Source: Petrolisthes cinctipes
Taxonomy: Eukaryota; Arthropoda; Malacostraca; Decapoda; Porcellanidae
NCBI GenBank assembly: GCA_033782935.1
Contig: JAWQEG010000128.1
Span: forward strand, 992,001-1,056,000
Reading direction: 5' to 3'
DNA: 64,000 bases
Shown: positions 34,733 to 47,374 of the stretch, piece by piece
Layout: each line of letters opens with the position of its first letter
Position numbering within the stretch: the stretch's first letter is position 1
Made by a program: the position numbers and the translations under genes
Notes under the pieces: generated by a model
What the model was told of the DNA's origin: nothing
Seen by the model: the letters and a program-made list of their open reading frames with translations, nothing else
The model's database searches: none

Positions 34733-36945
34733 GTGTTAGAGTATTTTCAAAATACATGCTCAAAACATACTGAAAATCGATCTTTTAGGTGCACAAAAGT
34801 CAATATGTGCATGTATCTTCTGTACCCGTATATATCTCAAATTCAGGCTCAAAACACCCGAAAATTCAATACTTTGGGGTCCCAGAAGCAATCTGTACAT
34901 GCCTACACAGTGCTAGAATATTTTGTAAATATAGGCTATAAAAACATGCTAAAAATCGACATTTTAGGTGCCAAAAAATCGATATCTCAAATTCAGTCCC
35001 AAAACACCCGAAAATTCGATATTTAGAGGTCCCAGAAGGTATCTGTACATGCCTACTCCGTGTTAGAGTATTTTCAAAATACAGGCCAAAAACATAAAAT
35101 CGATCTTTTAGGTGCCCAAAAGTCGAAATGCGCATGCATCTTCTGTACCCGTTTATATCTCAAATTCTGGCCCTAAACACCCGAAAATTCGATATTTTGG
35201 GGTCCCAGAAGCGATCTGTACATGCCTACTCCGTGTTAGAGTATTTTCAAAATTCAGGCCCAAAACATGCTGAAAATCGATATTTTTGGTGCCCAAAGTC
35301 AATATGTGCATGTATCTTCTGTACCCGTTTATATCTCAAATTCAGGCTCAAAACACCCGAAAATTCAATACTTTGGGGTCCCAGAAGCAATCTGTACATG
35401 CCTACTCAGTGCTAGAATATTTTCAAAATATAGGCTAAAAACATGCTAAAAATCGATATTTTAGGTGCCAAAAAGTCGATATCTCAAATTCAGTCCCAAA
35501 ACACCCGAAAATTCGATATTTAGGGGTCCCAGAAGCGATCTGTACATGCCTACTCCGTGTTAGAGTATTTTCAAAATACATGCTCAAAACATACTGAAAA
35601 TCGATCTTTTAGGTGCACAAAAGTCGATATGTGCATGCATCTTCAGTACCCGTTTATATCTCAAATTCAGGCTCAAAACACCCGAGAATTCAATATTTTG
35701 GGGTCCCAGAAGCAATCTGTACATGCTTACTCAGTGTTAGAGTATTTTCAAAATACAGGCCCAAAACATGCTGAAAATCGATATTTTAGATGCCCAAAGT
35801 CAATATGTGCATGTATCTTCTGTACCCGTTTATAACTCAAATTCAGGCTCAAAACACCCGAAAATTCAATATTTTGGGGTCCCTGAAGCAATCTATACAT
35901 GCCTACACAGTGCTAGAATATTTTCAAAATATAGGCTAAAAACATGCTAAAAATCGACATTTTAGGTGCCAAAAAATCGATACCTCAAATTCAGTCCCAA
36001 AACACCCGAAAATTCGATATTTAGAGGTCCCAGAAGGTATCTGTACATGCCTACTCCGTGTTAGAGTATTTTTTGAAAATACAGGCCAAAAAAATACTGA
36101 AAATCGATCTTTTAGGTGCCCAAAAGTCGATATGTGCATGCATCTTCTGTACCCGTTTATATATCAAATTCAGGCTCAAAACACCCGAAAATTCAATATT
36201 TTGGGGTCCCAGAAGCAATCTGTACATGCCTACTCAGTGCTAGAATATTTTCAAAATATAGGCTAAAAACATGCTAAAAATCGATCTTTTAGGTGCCAAA
36301 AAGTTGATATCTCAAATTCAGTCCCAAAACACCCGAAAATTCGATATTTAGGGGTCCCAGAAGGTATCTGTACATGCCTACTCCGTGTTAGAGTATTTTT
36401 TCAAAATACAGGCCCAAAACATACTGAAAATCGATCTTTTAGGTGCCCAAAACATTTTTGGTGCATGTATCTTCTGTACCCGTTTATATCTCAAATTCAG
36501 GCTCAAAACACCCGAAAATTCAATATTTTGGGGTCCCAGAAGCGATCTGTACATGCCTACTCCGTGTTAGAGTATTTTCAAAATTCAGGCCCAAAACATG
36601 CTGAAAATCGATATTTTTGGTGCCCAAAGTCAATATGTGCATGTATCTTCTGTACCCGTTTATATCTCAAATTCAGGCTCAAAACACCCGAAAATTCAAT
36701 ATTTTGGGGTCCCAGAAGCAATCTGTACATGTCTACTCAGTGCTAGAATATTTTCAAAATATAGGCTAAAAACATGCTAAAAATCGATCTTTTAGGTGCC
36801 AAAAAGTCGATATCTCAAATTCAGTCCCAAAACACCCGAAAATTCGATATTTAGGGGTCCCAGAAGCGATCTGTACATGCCTACTCCGTGTTAGAGTATT
36901 TTCAAAATACATGCTCAAAACATACTGAAAATCGATCTTTTAGGT
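34733..36945. repeat. Mosaic block M, second copy
   Basis: Units start at 34733 (hybrid-C), 35060 (A-B-C, 497 bp; the A lost ACTG, reading CATAAAATCGATC), 35557 (501 bp), 36058 (A''-C) and 36385 (A'-B-C). It matches 29443-31660 except for these small changes and TTTATAACTC near 35832. Confidence 0.85.
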
Positions 36946-37886
36946 GCCAAAAAGTCGATATGTGCATGCATCTTCAGTACCCGTTTATATCTCAAATTCA
37001 GGCTCAAAACACCCGAAAATTCAATATTTTGGGGTCCCAGAAGCAATCTGTACATGCCTACTCAGTGTTAGAGTATTTTCAAAATACAGGCCCAAAACAT
37101 GCTGAAAATCGATATTTTAGATGCCCAAAGTCAATATGTGCATGTATCTTCTGTACCCGTTTATATCTCAAATTCAGACTCAAAACACCCGAAAAATCAA
37201 TATTTTGGGGTCCCAGAAGCAATCTGTACCTACACAGTGCTAGAATATTTTCAAAAATATAGGCTAAAAACATGCTAAAAATCGACATTTTAGGTGCCAA
37301 AAAATCGATATCTCAAATTCAGTCCCAAAACACCCGAAAATTCGATATTTAGAAGTCCCAGAAGGTATCTGTACATGCCTACTCCGTGTTAGAGTATTTT
37401 CAAAATACAGGCCAAAAACATACTGAAAATCGATCTTTTAGGTGCCCAAAAGTCGATATGTGCATGCATCTTCAGTACCCGTTTATATCTTAAATTCAGG
37501 CTCAAAACACCCGAAAATTCAATATTTTGGGGTCCCAGAAGCGATCTGTACATGCCTACTCCGTGTTAGAGTATTTTCAAATTTCAGGCCCAAAACATGC
37601 TGAAAATCGATATTTTTGGTGCCCAAAGTCAATATGTGCATGTATCTTCTGTACCCGTTTATATCTCAAATTCAGGCTCAAAACACCCGAAAATTCAATA
37701 TTTTGGGGTCCCAGAAGCAATCTGTACATGCCTACTCAGTGCTAGAATATTTTCAAAATATAGGCTAAAAACATGCTAAAAATCGATCTTTTAGGTGCCA
37801 AAAAGTCGATATCTCAAATTCAGTCCCAAAACACCCGAAAATTCGATATTTAGAGGTCCCAGAAGCGATCTGTACATGCCTACTCC
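36385..37886. repeat. A'-B-C, 498-bp trimer and trimer
   Basis: 36385-37385 matches 21516-22516 at offset 14869, including the 4-bp loss GTACCTACACAG and the CAGACTCAAAACACC marker. The trimer at 37386-37886 carries TTCAAATTTCAGGCCC. The block therefore joins material related to 21.5 kb with material related to 29-31 kb. Confidence 0.84.
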
Positions 37887-40800
37887 GTGTTAGAGTATTT
37901 TCAAAATACATGCTCAAAACATACTGAAAATCGATCTTTTAGGTGCACAAAAGTCAATATGTGCATGTATCTTCTGTACCCGTATATATCTCAAATTCAG
38001 GCTCAAAACACCCGAAAATTCAATACTTTGGGGTCCCAGAAGCAATCTGTACATGCCTACACAGTGCTAGAATATTTTCTAATTATAGGCTATAAAAACA
38101 TGCTAAAAATCGACATTTTAGGTGCCAAAAAATCGATATCTCAAATTCAGTCCCAAAACACCCGAAAATTCGATATTTAGAGGTCCCAGAAGGTATCTGT
38201 ACATGCCTACTCCGTGTTAGAGTATTTTCAAAATACAGGCCAAAAACATACTGAAAATCGATCTTTTAGGTGCCCAAAAGTCGAAATGCGCATGCATCTT
38301 CTGTACCCGTTTATATCTCAAATTCTGGCCCTAAACACCCGAAAATTCGATATTTTGGGGTCCCAGAAGCGATCTGTACATGCCTACTCCGTGTTAGAGT
38401 ATTTTCAAAATTCAGGCCCAAAACATGCTGAAAATCGATATTTTTGGTGCCCAAAGTCAATATGTGCATGTATCTTCTGTACCCGTTTATATCTCAAATT
38501 CAGGCTCAAAACACCCGAAAATTCAATATTTTGGGGTCCCAGAAGCAATCTGTACATGCCTACTCAGTGCTAGAATATTTTCAAAATATAGGCTAAAAAC
38601 ATGCTAAAAATCGATATTTTAGGTGCCAAAAAGTCGATATCTCAAATTCAGTCCCAAAACACCCGAAAATTCGATATTTAGGGGTCCCAGAAGCGATCTG
38701 TACATGCCTACTCCGTGTTAGAGTATTTTCAAAATACATGCTCAAAACATACTGAAAATCGATCTTTTAGGTGCACAAAAGTCGATATGTGCATGCATCT
38801 TCAGTACCCGTTTATATCTCAAATTCAGGCTCAAAACACCCGAGAATTCAATATTTTGGGGTCCCAGAAGCAATCTGTACATGCTTACTCAGTGTTAGAG
38901 TATTTTCAAAATACAGTCCCAAAACATGCTGAAAATCGATATTTTAGATGCCCAAAAGTCAATATGTGCATGTATCTTCTGTACCCGTTTATATCTCAAA
39001 TTCAGGCTCAAAACACCCGAAAATTCAATATTTTGGGGTCCCTGAAGCAATCTATACATGCCTACACAGTGCTAGAATATTTTCAAAATATAGGCTAAAA
39101 ACATGCTAAAAATCGACATTTTAGGTGCCAAAAAATCGATACCTCAAATTCAGTCCCAAAACACCCGAAAATTCGATATTTAGAGGTCCCAGAAGGTATC
39201 TGTACATGCCTACTCCGTGTTAGAGTATTTTTTGAAAATACAGGCCAAAAAAATACTGAAAATCGATCTTTTAGGTGCCCAAAAGTCGATATGTGCATGC
39301 ATCTTCTGTACCCGTTTATATATCAAATTCAGGCTCAAAACACCCGAAAATTCAATATTTTGGGGTCCCAGAAGCAATCTGTACATGCCTACTCAGTGCT
39401 AGAATATTTTCAAAATATAGGCTAAAAACATGCTAAAAATCGATCTTTTAGGTGCCAAAAAGTCGATATCTCAAATTCAGTCCCAAAACACCCGAAAATT
39501 CGATATTTAGAGGTCCCAGAAGCGATCTGTACATGCCTACTCCGTGTTAGAGTATTTTCAAAATACATGCTCAAAACATACTGAAAATCGATCTTTTAGG
39601 TGCACAAAAGTCAATATGTGCATGTATCTTCTGTACCCGTATATATCTCAAATTCAGGCTCAAAACACCCGAAAATTCAATACTTTGGGGTCCCAGAAGC
39701 AATCTGTACATGCCTACACAGTGCTAGAATATTTTCTAATTATAGGCTATAAAAACATGCTAAAAATCGACATTTTAGGTGCCAAAAAATCGATATCTCA
39801 AATTCAGTCCCAAAACACCCGAAAATTCGATATTTAGAGGTCCCAGAAGGTATCTGTACATGCCTACTCCGTGTTAGAGTATTTTTTGAAAATACAGGCC
39901 AAAAAAATACTGAAAATCGATCTTTTAGGTGCCCAAAAGTCGATATGTGCATGCATCTTCTGTACCCGTTTATATATCAAATTCAGGCTCAAAACACCCG
40001 AAAATTCAATATTTTGGGGTCCCAGAAGCAATCTGTACATGCCTACTCAGTGCTAGAATATTTTCAAAATATAGGCTAAAAACATGCTAAAAATCGATCT
40101 TTTAGGTGCCAAAAAGTTGATATCTCAAATTCAGTCCCAAAGCACCTGAAAATTCGATATTTAGGGGTCCCAGAAGGTATCTGTACATGCCTACTCCGTG
40201 TTAGAGTATTTTTTCAAAATACAGGCCCAAAACATACTGAAAATCGATCTTTTAGGTGCCCAAAACATTTTTGGTGCATGTATCTTCTGTACCCGTTTAT
40301 ATCTCAAATTCAGGCTCAAAACACCCGAAAATTCAATATTTTGGGGTCCCAGAAGCGATCTGTACATGCCTACTCCGTGTTAGAGTATTTTCAAAATTCA
40401 GGCCCAAAACATGCTGAAAATCGATATTTTTGGTGCCCAAAGTCAATATGTGCATGTATCTTCTGTACCGTTTATATCTCAAATTCAGGCTCAAAACACC
40501 CGAAAATTCAATATTTTGGGGTCCCAGAAGCAATCTGTACATGTCTACTCAGTGCTAGAATATTTTCAAAATATAGGCTAAAAACATGCTAAAAATCGAT
40601 CTTTTAGGTGCCAAAAAGTCGATATCTCAAATTCAGTCCCAAAACACCCGAAAATTCGATATTTAGGGGTCCCAGAAGCGATCTGTACATGCCTACTCCG
40701 TGTTAGAGTATTTTCAAAATACATGCTCAAAACATACTGAAAATCGATCTTTTAGGTGCACAAAAGTCGATATGTGCATGCATTTTCAGTACACGTTTAT

Positions 40801-41204
40801 ATCTCAAATTTAGGCTCAAAACACCCGAAAATTCAATATTTTGGGGTCCCAGAAGCAATCTGTACATGCCTACTCAATGTTAGAGTATTTTCAAAATACA
40901 GGCCCAAAACATGCTGAAAATCGATATTTTAGATGCCCAAAGTCAATATGTGCATGTATCTTCTGTACCCGTTTATATCTCAAATTCAGGCTCAAAACAC
41001 CCGAAAATTCAATACTTTGGGGTCCCAGAAGCAATCTGTACATGCCTACACAGTGCTAGAATATTTTCAAAATATAGGCTTTATAAAAACATGCTAAAAA
41101 TCGACATTTTATGTGCCAAAAAATCGATATCTCAAATTCAGTCCCAAAACACCCGAAAATTCGATATTTAGAGGTCCCAGAAGGTATCTGTACATGCCTA
41201 CTCC
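37887..41204. repeat. Mosaic block M, third and partial fourth copies
   Basis: Units start at 37887 (hybrid-C), 38214, 38715 (502 bp), 39217 (A''-C), 39544 (hybrid-C), 39871 (A''-C), 40198 (A'-B-C, 502 bp; TGTACCGTTT lost one C) and 40700 (A-B-C with 152-bp C). 37887-39543 matches 29443-31099 (offset 8444), 39871-40760 matches 30773-31660 (offset 9098), and the stretch from about 40785 matches from about 31840 (offset 8943). Shared rare markers include AAAGCACCTG (31041, 40139) and GTACACGTTTATATC with AAATTTAGGC (31847, 40790). Confidence 0.85.
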
Positions 41205-44200
41205 GTGTTAGAGTATTTTCAAAATACAGGCCAAAAACATACTGAAAATCGATCTTTTAGGTGCCCAAAAGTCGAAATGTGCATGCATCTTCTGTACCCG
41301 TTTATATCTCAAATTCTGGCCCTAAACACCCGAAAATTCGATATTTTGGGGTCCCAGAAGCGATCTGTACATGCCTACTCCGTGTTAGAGTATTTTCAAA
41401 ATTCAGGCCCAAAACATGCTGAAAATCGATATTTTTGGTGCCCAAAGTCAATATGTGCATGTATCTTCTGTACCCGTTTATATCTCAAATTCAGGCTCAA
41501 AACACCCGAAAATTCAATATTTTGGGGTCCCAGAAGCAATCTGTACATGCCTACTCAGTGCTAGAATATTTTCAAAATATAGGCTAAAAACATGCTAAAA
41601 ATCGATCTTTTAGGTGCCAAAAAGTCGATATCTCAAATTCAGTCCCAAAACACCCGAAAAATCGATATTTAGGGGTCCCAGAAGCGATCTGTACATACCT
41701 ACTCAGTGTTGGAGTATTTTCAAAATACATGCTCAAAACATACTGAAAATCGATCTTTTAGGTGCACAAAAGTCGATATGTGCATGCATCTTCAGTACCC
41801 GTTTATATCTCAAATTCAGGCTCAAAACACCCGAAAATTCAATATTTTGGGGTCCCAGAAGCAATCTGTACATGCTTACTCAGTGTTAGAGTATTTTCAA
41901 AATACAGGCCCAAAACATGCTAAAAATCGATATTTTAGATGCCCAAAGTCAATATGTGCATGTATCTTCAGTACCCGTTTATATCTCAAATTCAGGCTCA
42001 AAACACCCGAAAATTCAATATTTTGGGGTCCCAGAAGCAATCTGTACATGCCTACACAGTGCTAGAATATTTTCTAAATATAGGCTAAAAACATGCTAAA
42101 AATCGACATTTTAGGTGCCAAAAAATCGATATCTCAAATTCAGTCCCAAAACACCCGAAAATTCGATATTTAGAGGTCCCAGAAGATATCTGTACATGCC
42201 TACTCAGTGTTAGTGTATTTTCAAAATACAGGCCAAAAACATACTGAAAATCGATCTTTTAGGTGCCCAAAAGTCGATATGTGCATGCATCTTCTGTACC
42301 CGTTTATATCTCAAATTCTGGCCCTAAACACCCGAAAATTCGATATTTTGGGGTCCCAGAAGCAATCTGTACATGCCTACTCCGTGTTAGAGAATTTTCA
42401 AAATTCAGGCCCAAAACATGCTGAAAATCGATATTTTTGGTGCCCAAAGTCAATATGTGCATGTATCTTCTGTACCCGTTTATATCTCAAATTCAGGCTC
42501 AAAACACCCGAAAAATCAATATTTTGGGGTCCCAGAAGCAATCTGTACATGCCTACTCAGTGCTAGAATATTTTCAAAATATAGGCTAAAAATATGCTAA
42601 AAATCGATCTTTTAGGTGCCAAAAAGTCGATATCTCAAATTCAGTCCCAAAACACCCGAAAATTCGATATTTAGGGGTCCCAGAAGCGATCTGTACATGC
42701 CTACTCCGTGTTAGAGTATTTTCAAAATACATGCTCAAAACATACTGAAAATCGATCTTTTAGGTTCACAAAAGTCGATATGTGCATGCATCTTCAGTAC
42801 CCGTTTATATCTCAAATTCAGGCTCAAAACACCCGAAAATTCAATATTTTGGGGTCCCAGAAGCAATCTGTACATCCTTACTCAGTGTTAGAGTATTTTC
42901 AAAATACAGGCCCAAAACATGCTGAAAATCGATATTTTAGATGCCCAAAGTCAATATGTGCATGTATCTTCTGTACCCGTTTATATCTCAAATTCAGGCT
43001 CAAAACACCCGAAAATTCAATATTTTGGGGTCCCAGAAGCAATCTGTACATGCCTACACAGTGCTAGAATATTTTTTAAAAATATAGGCTAAAAACATGC
43101 TAAAAATCGACATTTTAGGTGCCAAAAAATCGATATATCAAATTCAGTCCCAAAACACCCGAAAATTCGATATTTAGAGGTCCCAGAAGGTATCTGTACA
43201 TGCCTACTCCGTGTTAGAGTATTTTCAAAATACAGGCCAAAAACATACTGAAAATCGATCTTTTAGGTGCCCAAAAGTCGATATGTGCATGCATCTTCTG
43301 TACCCGTTTATATCTCAAATTCTGGCCCTAAACACCCGAAAATTCGATATTTTGGGGTCCCAGAAGCAATCTGTACATGCCTCCTCCGTGTTAGAGTATT
43401 TTCAAAATTCAGGCCCAAAACATGCTGAAAATCGATATTTTTGGTGCCCAAAGTCAATATGTGCATGTATCTTCTGTACCCGTTTATATCTCAAATTCAG
43501 GCTCAAAACACCCGAAAATTCAATATTTTGGTGTCCCAGAAGCAATCTGTACATGCCTACACAGTGCTAGAATATTTTCAAAATATAGGCTAAAAACATG
43601 CTAAAAATCGACATTTTAGGTGCCAAAAAATCGATATCTCAAATTCAGTCCCAAAACACCCGAAAATTCGATATTTAGAGGTCCCAGAAGGTATCTGTAC
43701 ATGCCTACTCCGTGTTCGAGTATTTTCAAAATAAAGGCCAAAAACATACAGAAAATCGACCTTTTAGGTGCCCAAAAGTCGATATGTGCATGTATCTTCA
43801 GTACCCGTTTATATCTCAAATTCAGGCTCAAAACACCCGAAAATTCAATATTTTGGGGTCCCAGAAGCAATCTGTACATGCCTACTCAGTGTTAGAGTAT
43901 TTTCAAAATACAGGCCCAAAACATGCTGAAAATCGATATTTTAGATGCCCAAAGTCAATATGTGCATGTATCTTCTGTACCCGTTTATATCTCAAATTCA
44001 GGCTCAAAACACCCGAAAAATCAATATTTTGGGGTCCCAGAAGCAATCTGTACATTCCTACTCAGTGCTAGAATATTTTCAAAATATAGGCTAAAAACAT
44101 GCTAAAAATCGATCTTTTAGGTGCCAAAAAGTCGATATCTCAAATTCAGCCCCAAAACACCCGAAAATTCGATATTTAGGGGTCCCAGAAGCGATCTGTA

Positions 44201-45214
44201 CATGCCTACTCCGTGTTAGAGTATTTTCAAAATACATGCTCAAAACATACTGAAAATCGATCTTTTAGGTTCACAAAAGTCGATATGTGCATGCATCTTC
44301 AGTACCCGTTTATATCTCAAATTCAGGCTCAAAACACCCGAAAATTCAATATTTTGGGGTCCCAGAAGCAATCTGTACATGCTTACTCAGTGTTAGAGTA
44401 TTTTCAAAATACAGGCCCAAAACATGCTGAAAATCGATATTTTAGATGCCCAAAGTCAATATGTGCATGTATCTTCTGTACCCGTTTATATCTCAAATTC
44501 AGGCTCAAAACACCCGAAAATTCAATATTTTGGGGTCCCAGAAGCAATCTGTACATGCCTACACAGTGCTAGAATATTTTCAAAATATAGGCTAAAAACA
44601 TGCTAAAAATCGACATTTTAGGTGCCAAAAAATCGATATATCAAATTCAGTCCCAAAACACCTGAAAATTCGATATTTAGAGGTCCCAGAAGGTATCTGT
44701 ACATGCCTACTCCGTGTTAGAGTATTTTCAAAATACAGGCCAAAAACATACTGAAAATCGATCTTTTAGGTGCCCAAAAGTCGATATGTGCATGCATCTT
44801 CTGTACCCGTTTATATCTCAAATTCTGGCCCTAAACACCCGAAAATTCGATATTTTGGGGTCCCAGAAGCGATCTGTACATGCCTACTCCGTGTTAGAGT
44901 ATTTTCAAAATTCAGGCCCAAAACATGCTGAAAATCGATATTTTAGATGCCCAAAGTCAATATGTGCATGTATCTTCTGTACCCGTTTATATCTCAAATT
45001 CAGGCTCAAAACACCCGAAAATTCAATATTTTGGGGTCCCAGAAGCAATCTGTACATGCCTACACAGTGCTAGAATATTTTCAAAATATAGGCTAAAAAC
45101 ATGCTAAAAATCGACATTTTAGGTGCCAAAAAATCGATATATCAAATTCAGTCCCAAAACACCCGAAAATTCGATATTTAGAGGTCACAGAAGGTATCTG
45201 TACATGCCTACTCC
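41205..45214. repeat. Second regular 501-bp trimer block
   Basis: Trimers start at 41205, 41706, 42207, 42708 (503 bp, ATTTTTTAAAAATATAGG in its C), 43211, 43712, 44213 and 44714. Scattered variants include GGTTCACAAAAG (42765, 44270) and CGATATATCAAATTC (43132, 44634, 45137). The 42708 and 44213 units, three HORs apart, share the GGTTCACAA marker. Confidence 0.92.
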
Positions 45215-46697
45215 GTGTTCGAGTATTTTCAAAATACAGGCCAAAAACATACTGAAAATCGATCTTTTAGGTGCCCAAAAGTCGATATGTGCATGCATCT
45301 TCAGTACCCGTTTATATCTCAAATTCAGGCTCAAAACACCCGAAAATTCAATATTTTGGGGTCCCAGAAGCAATCTGTACATGCCTACTCAGTGTTAGAG
45401 TATTTTCAAAATACAGGCCCAAAACATGCTGAAAATCGATATTTTAGATGCCAAAAGTCAATATGTGCATGTATCTTCTGTATCCGTTTATATCTCAAAT
45501 TCAGGCTCAAAACACCCGAAAATTCAATATTTTGGGGTCCCAGAAGCAATCTGTACAGTGCTAGAATATTTTCAAAATATAGGCTTAAAACATGCTAAAA
45601 ACCGATCTTTTAGGTGCCAAAAAGTCGATATCTCAAATTCAGTCCCAAAACACCCGAAAATTCGATATTTAGAGGTCCCAGAAGGTATCTGTACATGCCT
45701 ACTCCGTGTTAGAGTATTTTCAAACTACATGCTCAAAACATACTGAAAATCGATCTTTTAGGTGCACAAAAGTCGATATGTGCATGCATCTTCAGTACCC
45801 GTTTATATCTCAAATTCAGGCTCAACACACCCGAAAATTCAATATTTTGGGGTCCCAGAAGCAATCTGTACATGCCTACTCAGTGTTAGAGTATTTTCAA
45901 AATTCAGGCCCAAAACATGCTGAAAATCGATATTTTAGATGCCCAAAGTCAATATGTGCATGTATCTTCTGTACCCGTTTATATCTCAAATTCAGGCTCA
46001 AAACACCCGAAAATTCAATATTTTGGGGTCCCAGAAGCAATCTGTACATGCCTACTCAGTTCTAGAATATTTTCAAAATATAGGCTAAAAACATGCTAAA
46101 AATCGATCTTTTTGGTCCCAAAAAGTCGATATCTCAAATTCAGTCCCAAAACACCCGAAAATTCGATATTTAGGGGTCCCAGAAGCGATCTGTACATGCC
46201 TACTCCGTGTTAGAATATTTTCAAAATACATGCTCAAAACATACTGAAAATCGATCTTTTAGGTGCACAAAAGTCGATATGTGCATGCATCTTCAGTACC
46301 CGTTTATATCTCAAATTCAGGCTCAAAACACCCGAAACTTCGATATTTTGGGGTCCCAGAAGCAATCTGTACATGCCTACTCAGTGTTAGAGTATTTTCA
46401 AAATACAGGCCCAAAACATGCTGAAAATCGATATTTTAGATGCCCAAAGTCAATATGTGCATGTATCTTCTGTACCCGTTTATATCTCGAATTCTGGCTC
46501 AAAACACCCGAAAATTCAATATTTTGGGGTCCCAGAAGCAATCTGTACAGTGCGAGAATATTTTCAAAATATAGGCTTAAAACATGCTAAAAATCGATCT
46601 TTTAGGTGCCAAAAAGTCGATATCTCAAATTCAGTACAAAAACACCCGAAAATTCGATATTTAGAGGTCCCAGAAGGTATCTGTACATGCCTACTCC
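45215..46697. repeat. Trimers with 10-bp-shortened B monomers
   Basis: Units start at 45215 (491 bp), 45706 (501 bp) and 46207 (491 bp). In the first and third, B (45392-45557, 46384-46549) ends CAATCTGTACAGTGCKAG, a 10-bp loss between two CA dinucleotides in ACATGCCTACTCAG. The C monomers after them read GGCTTAAAACATGC. The same shortened end occurs at 49224-49389. Confidence 0.88.
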
Positions 46698-47374
46698 GTG
46701 TTAGAGTATTTTCAAAATACATGCTCAAAACATACTGAAAATCGATCTTTTAGGTGTACAAAAGTCGATATGTGCATGCATCTTCAGTACCCGTTTATAT
46801 CTCTAATTCAGGCTCAACACACCCGAAAATTCAATATTTTGGGGTCCCAGAAGCAATCTGTACATGCCTACTCAGTGTTAGAGTATTTTCAAAATTCAGG
46901 CCCAAAACATGCTGAAAATCGATATTTTAGATGCCCAAAGTCAATATGTGCATGTATCTTCTGTACCCGTTTATATCTCAAATTCAGGCTCAAAACACCC
47001 GAGAATTCAATATTTTGGGGTCCCAGAAGCAATCTGTACATGCCTACTCAGTGTTAGAGTATTTTCAAAATACAGGCCCAAAACATGCTGAAAATCGATA
47101 TTTTAGATGCCCAAAGTCAATATGTGCATGTATCTTCTGTACCCGTTTATATCTCAAATTCAGGCTCAAAATACCCGAAAATTCAATATTTTGGGGTCCC
47201 AGAAGCAATCTGTACATGCCTACACAGTGCTAGAATATTTTCAAAATATAGGCTAAAAACATGCTAAAAATCGACATTTTAGGTGCCAAAAAATCGATAT
47301 CTCAAATTCAGTCCCAAAACACCCGAAAATTCGATATTTAGAGGTCCCAGAAGGTATCTGTACATGCCTACTCC
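46698..47374. repeat. Tetrameric A-B-B-C unit (677 bp), copy 1
   Basis: A starts at 46698, B at 46875, a second B at 47051 and C at 47227. The first B has AATTCAGGCCC and the second ATACAGGCCC, so they are not identical copies. The A carries CTCTAATTCAGGCTCAACAC. The same tetramer recurs at 49538-50214 (offset 2840). Confidence 0.88.
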
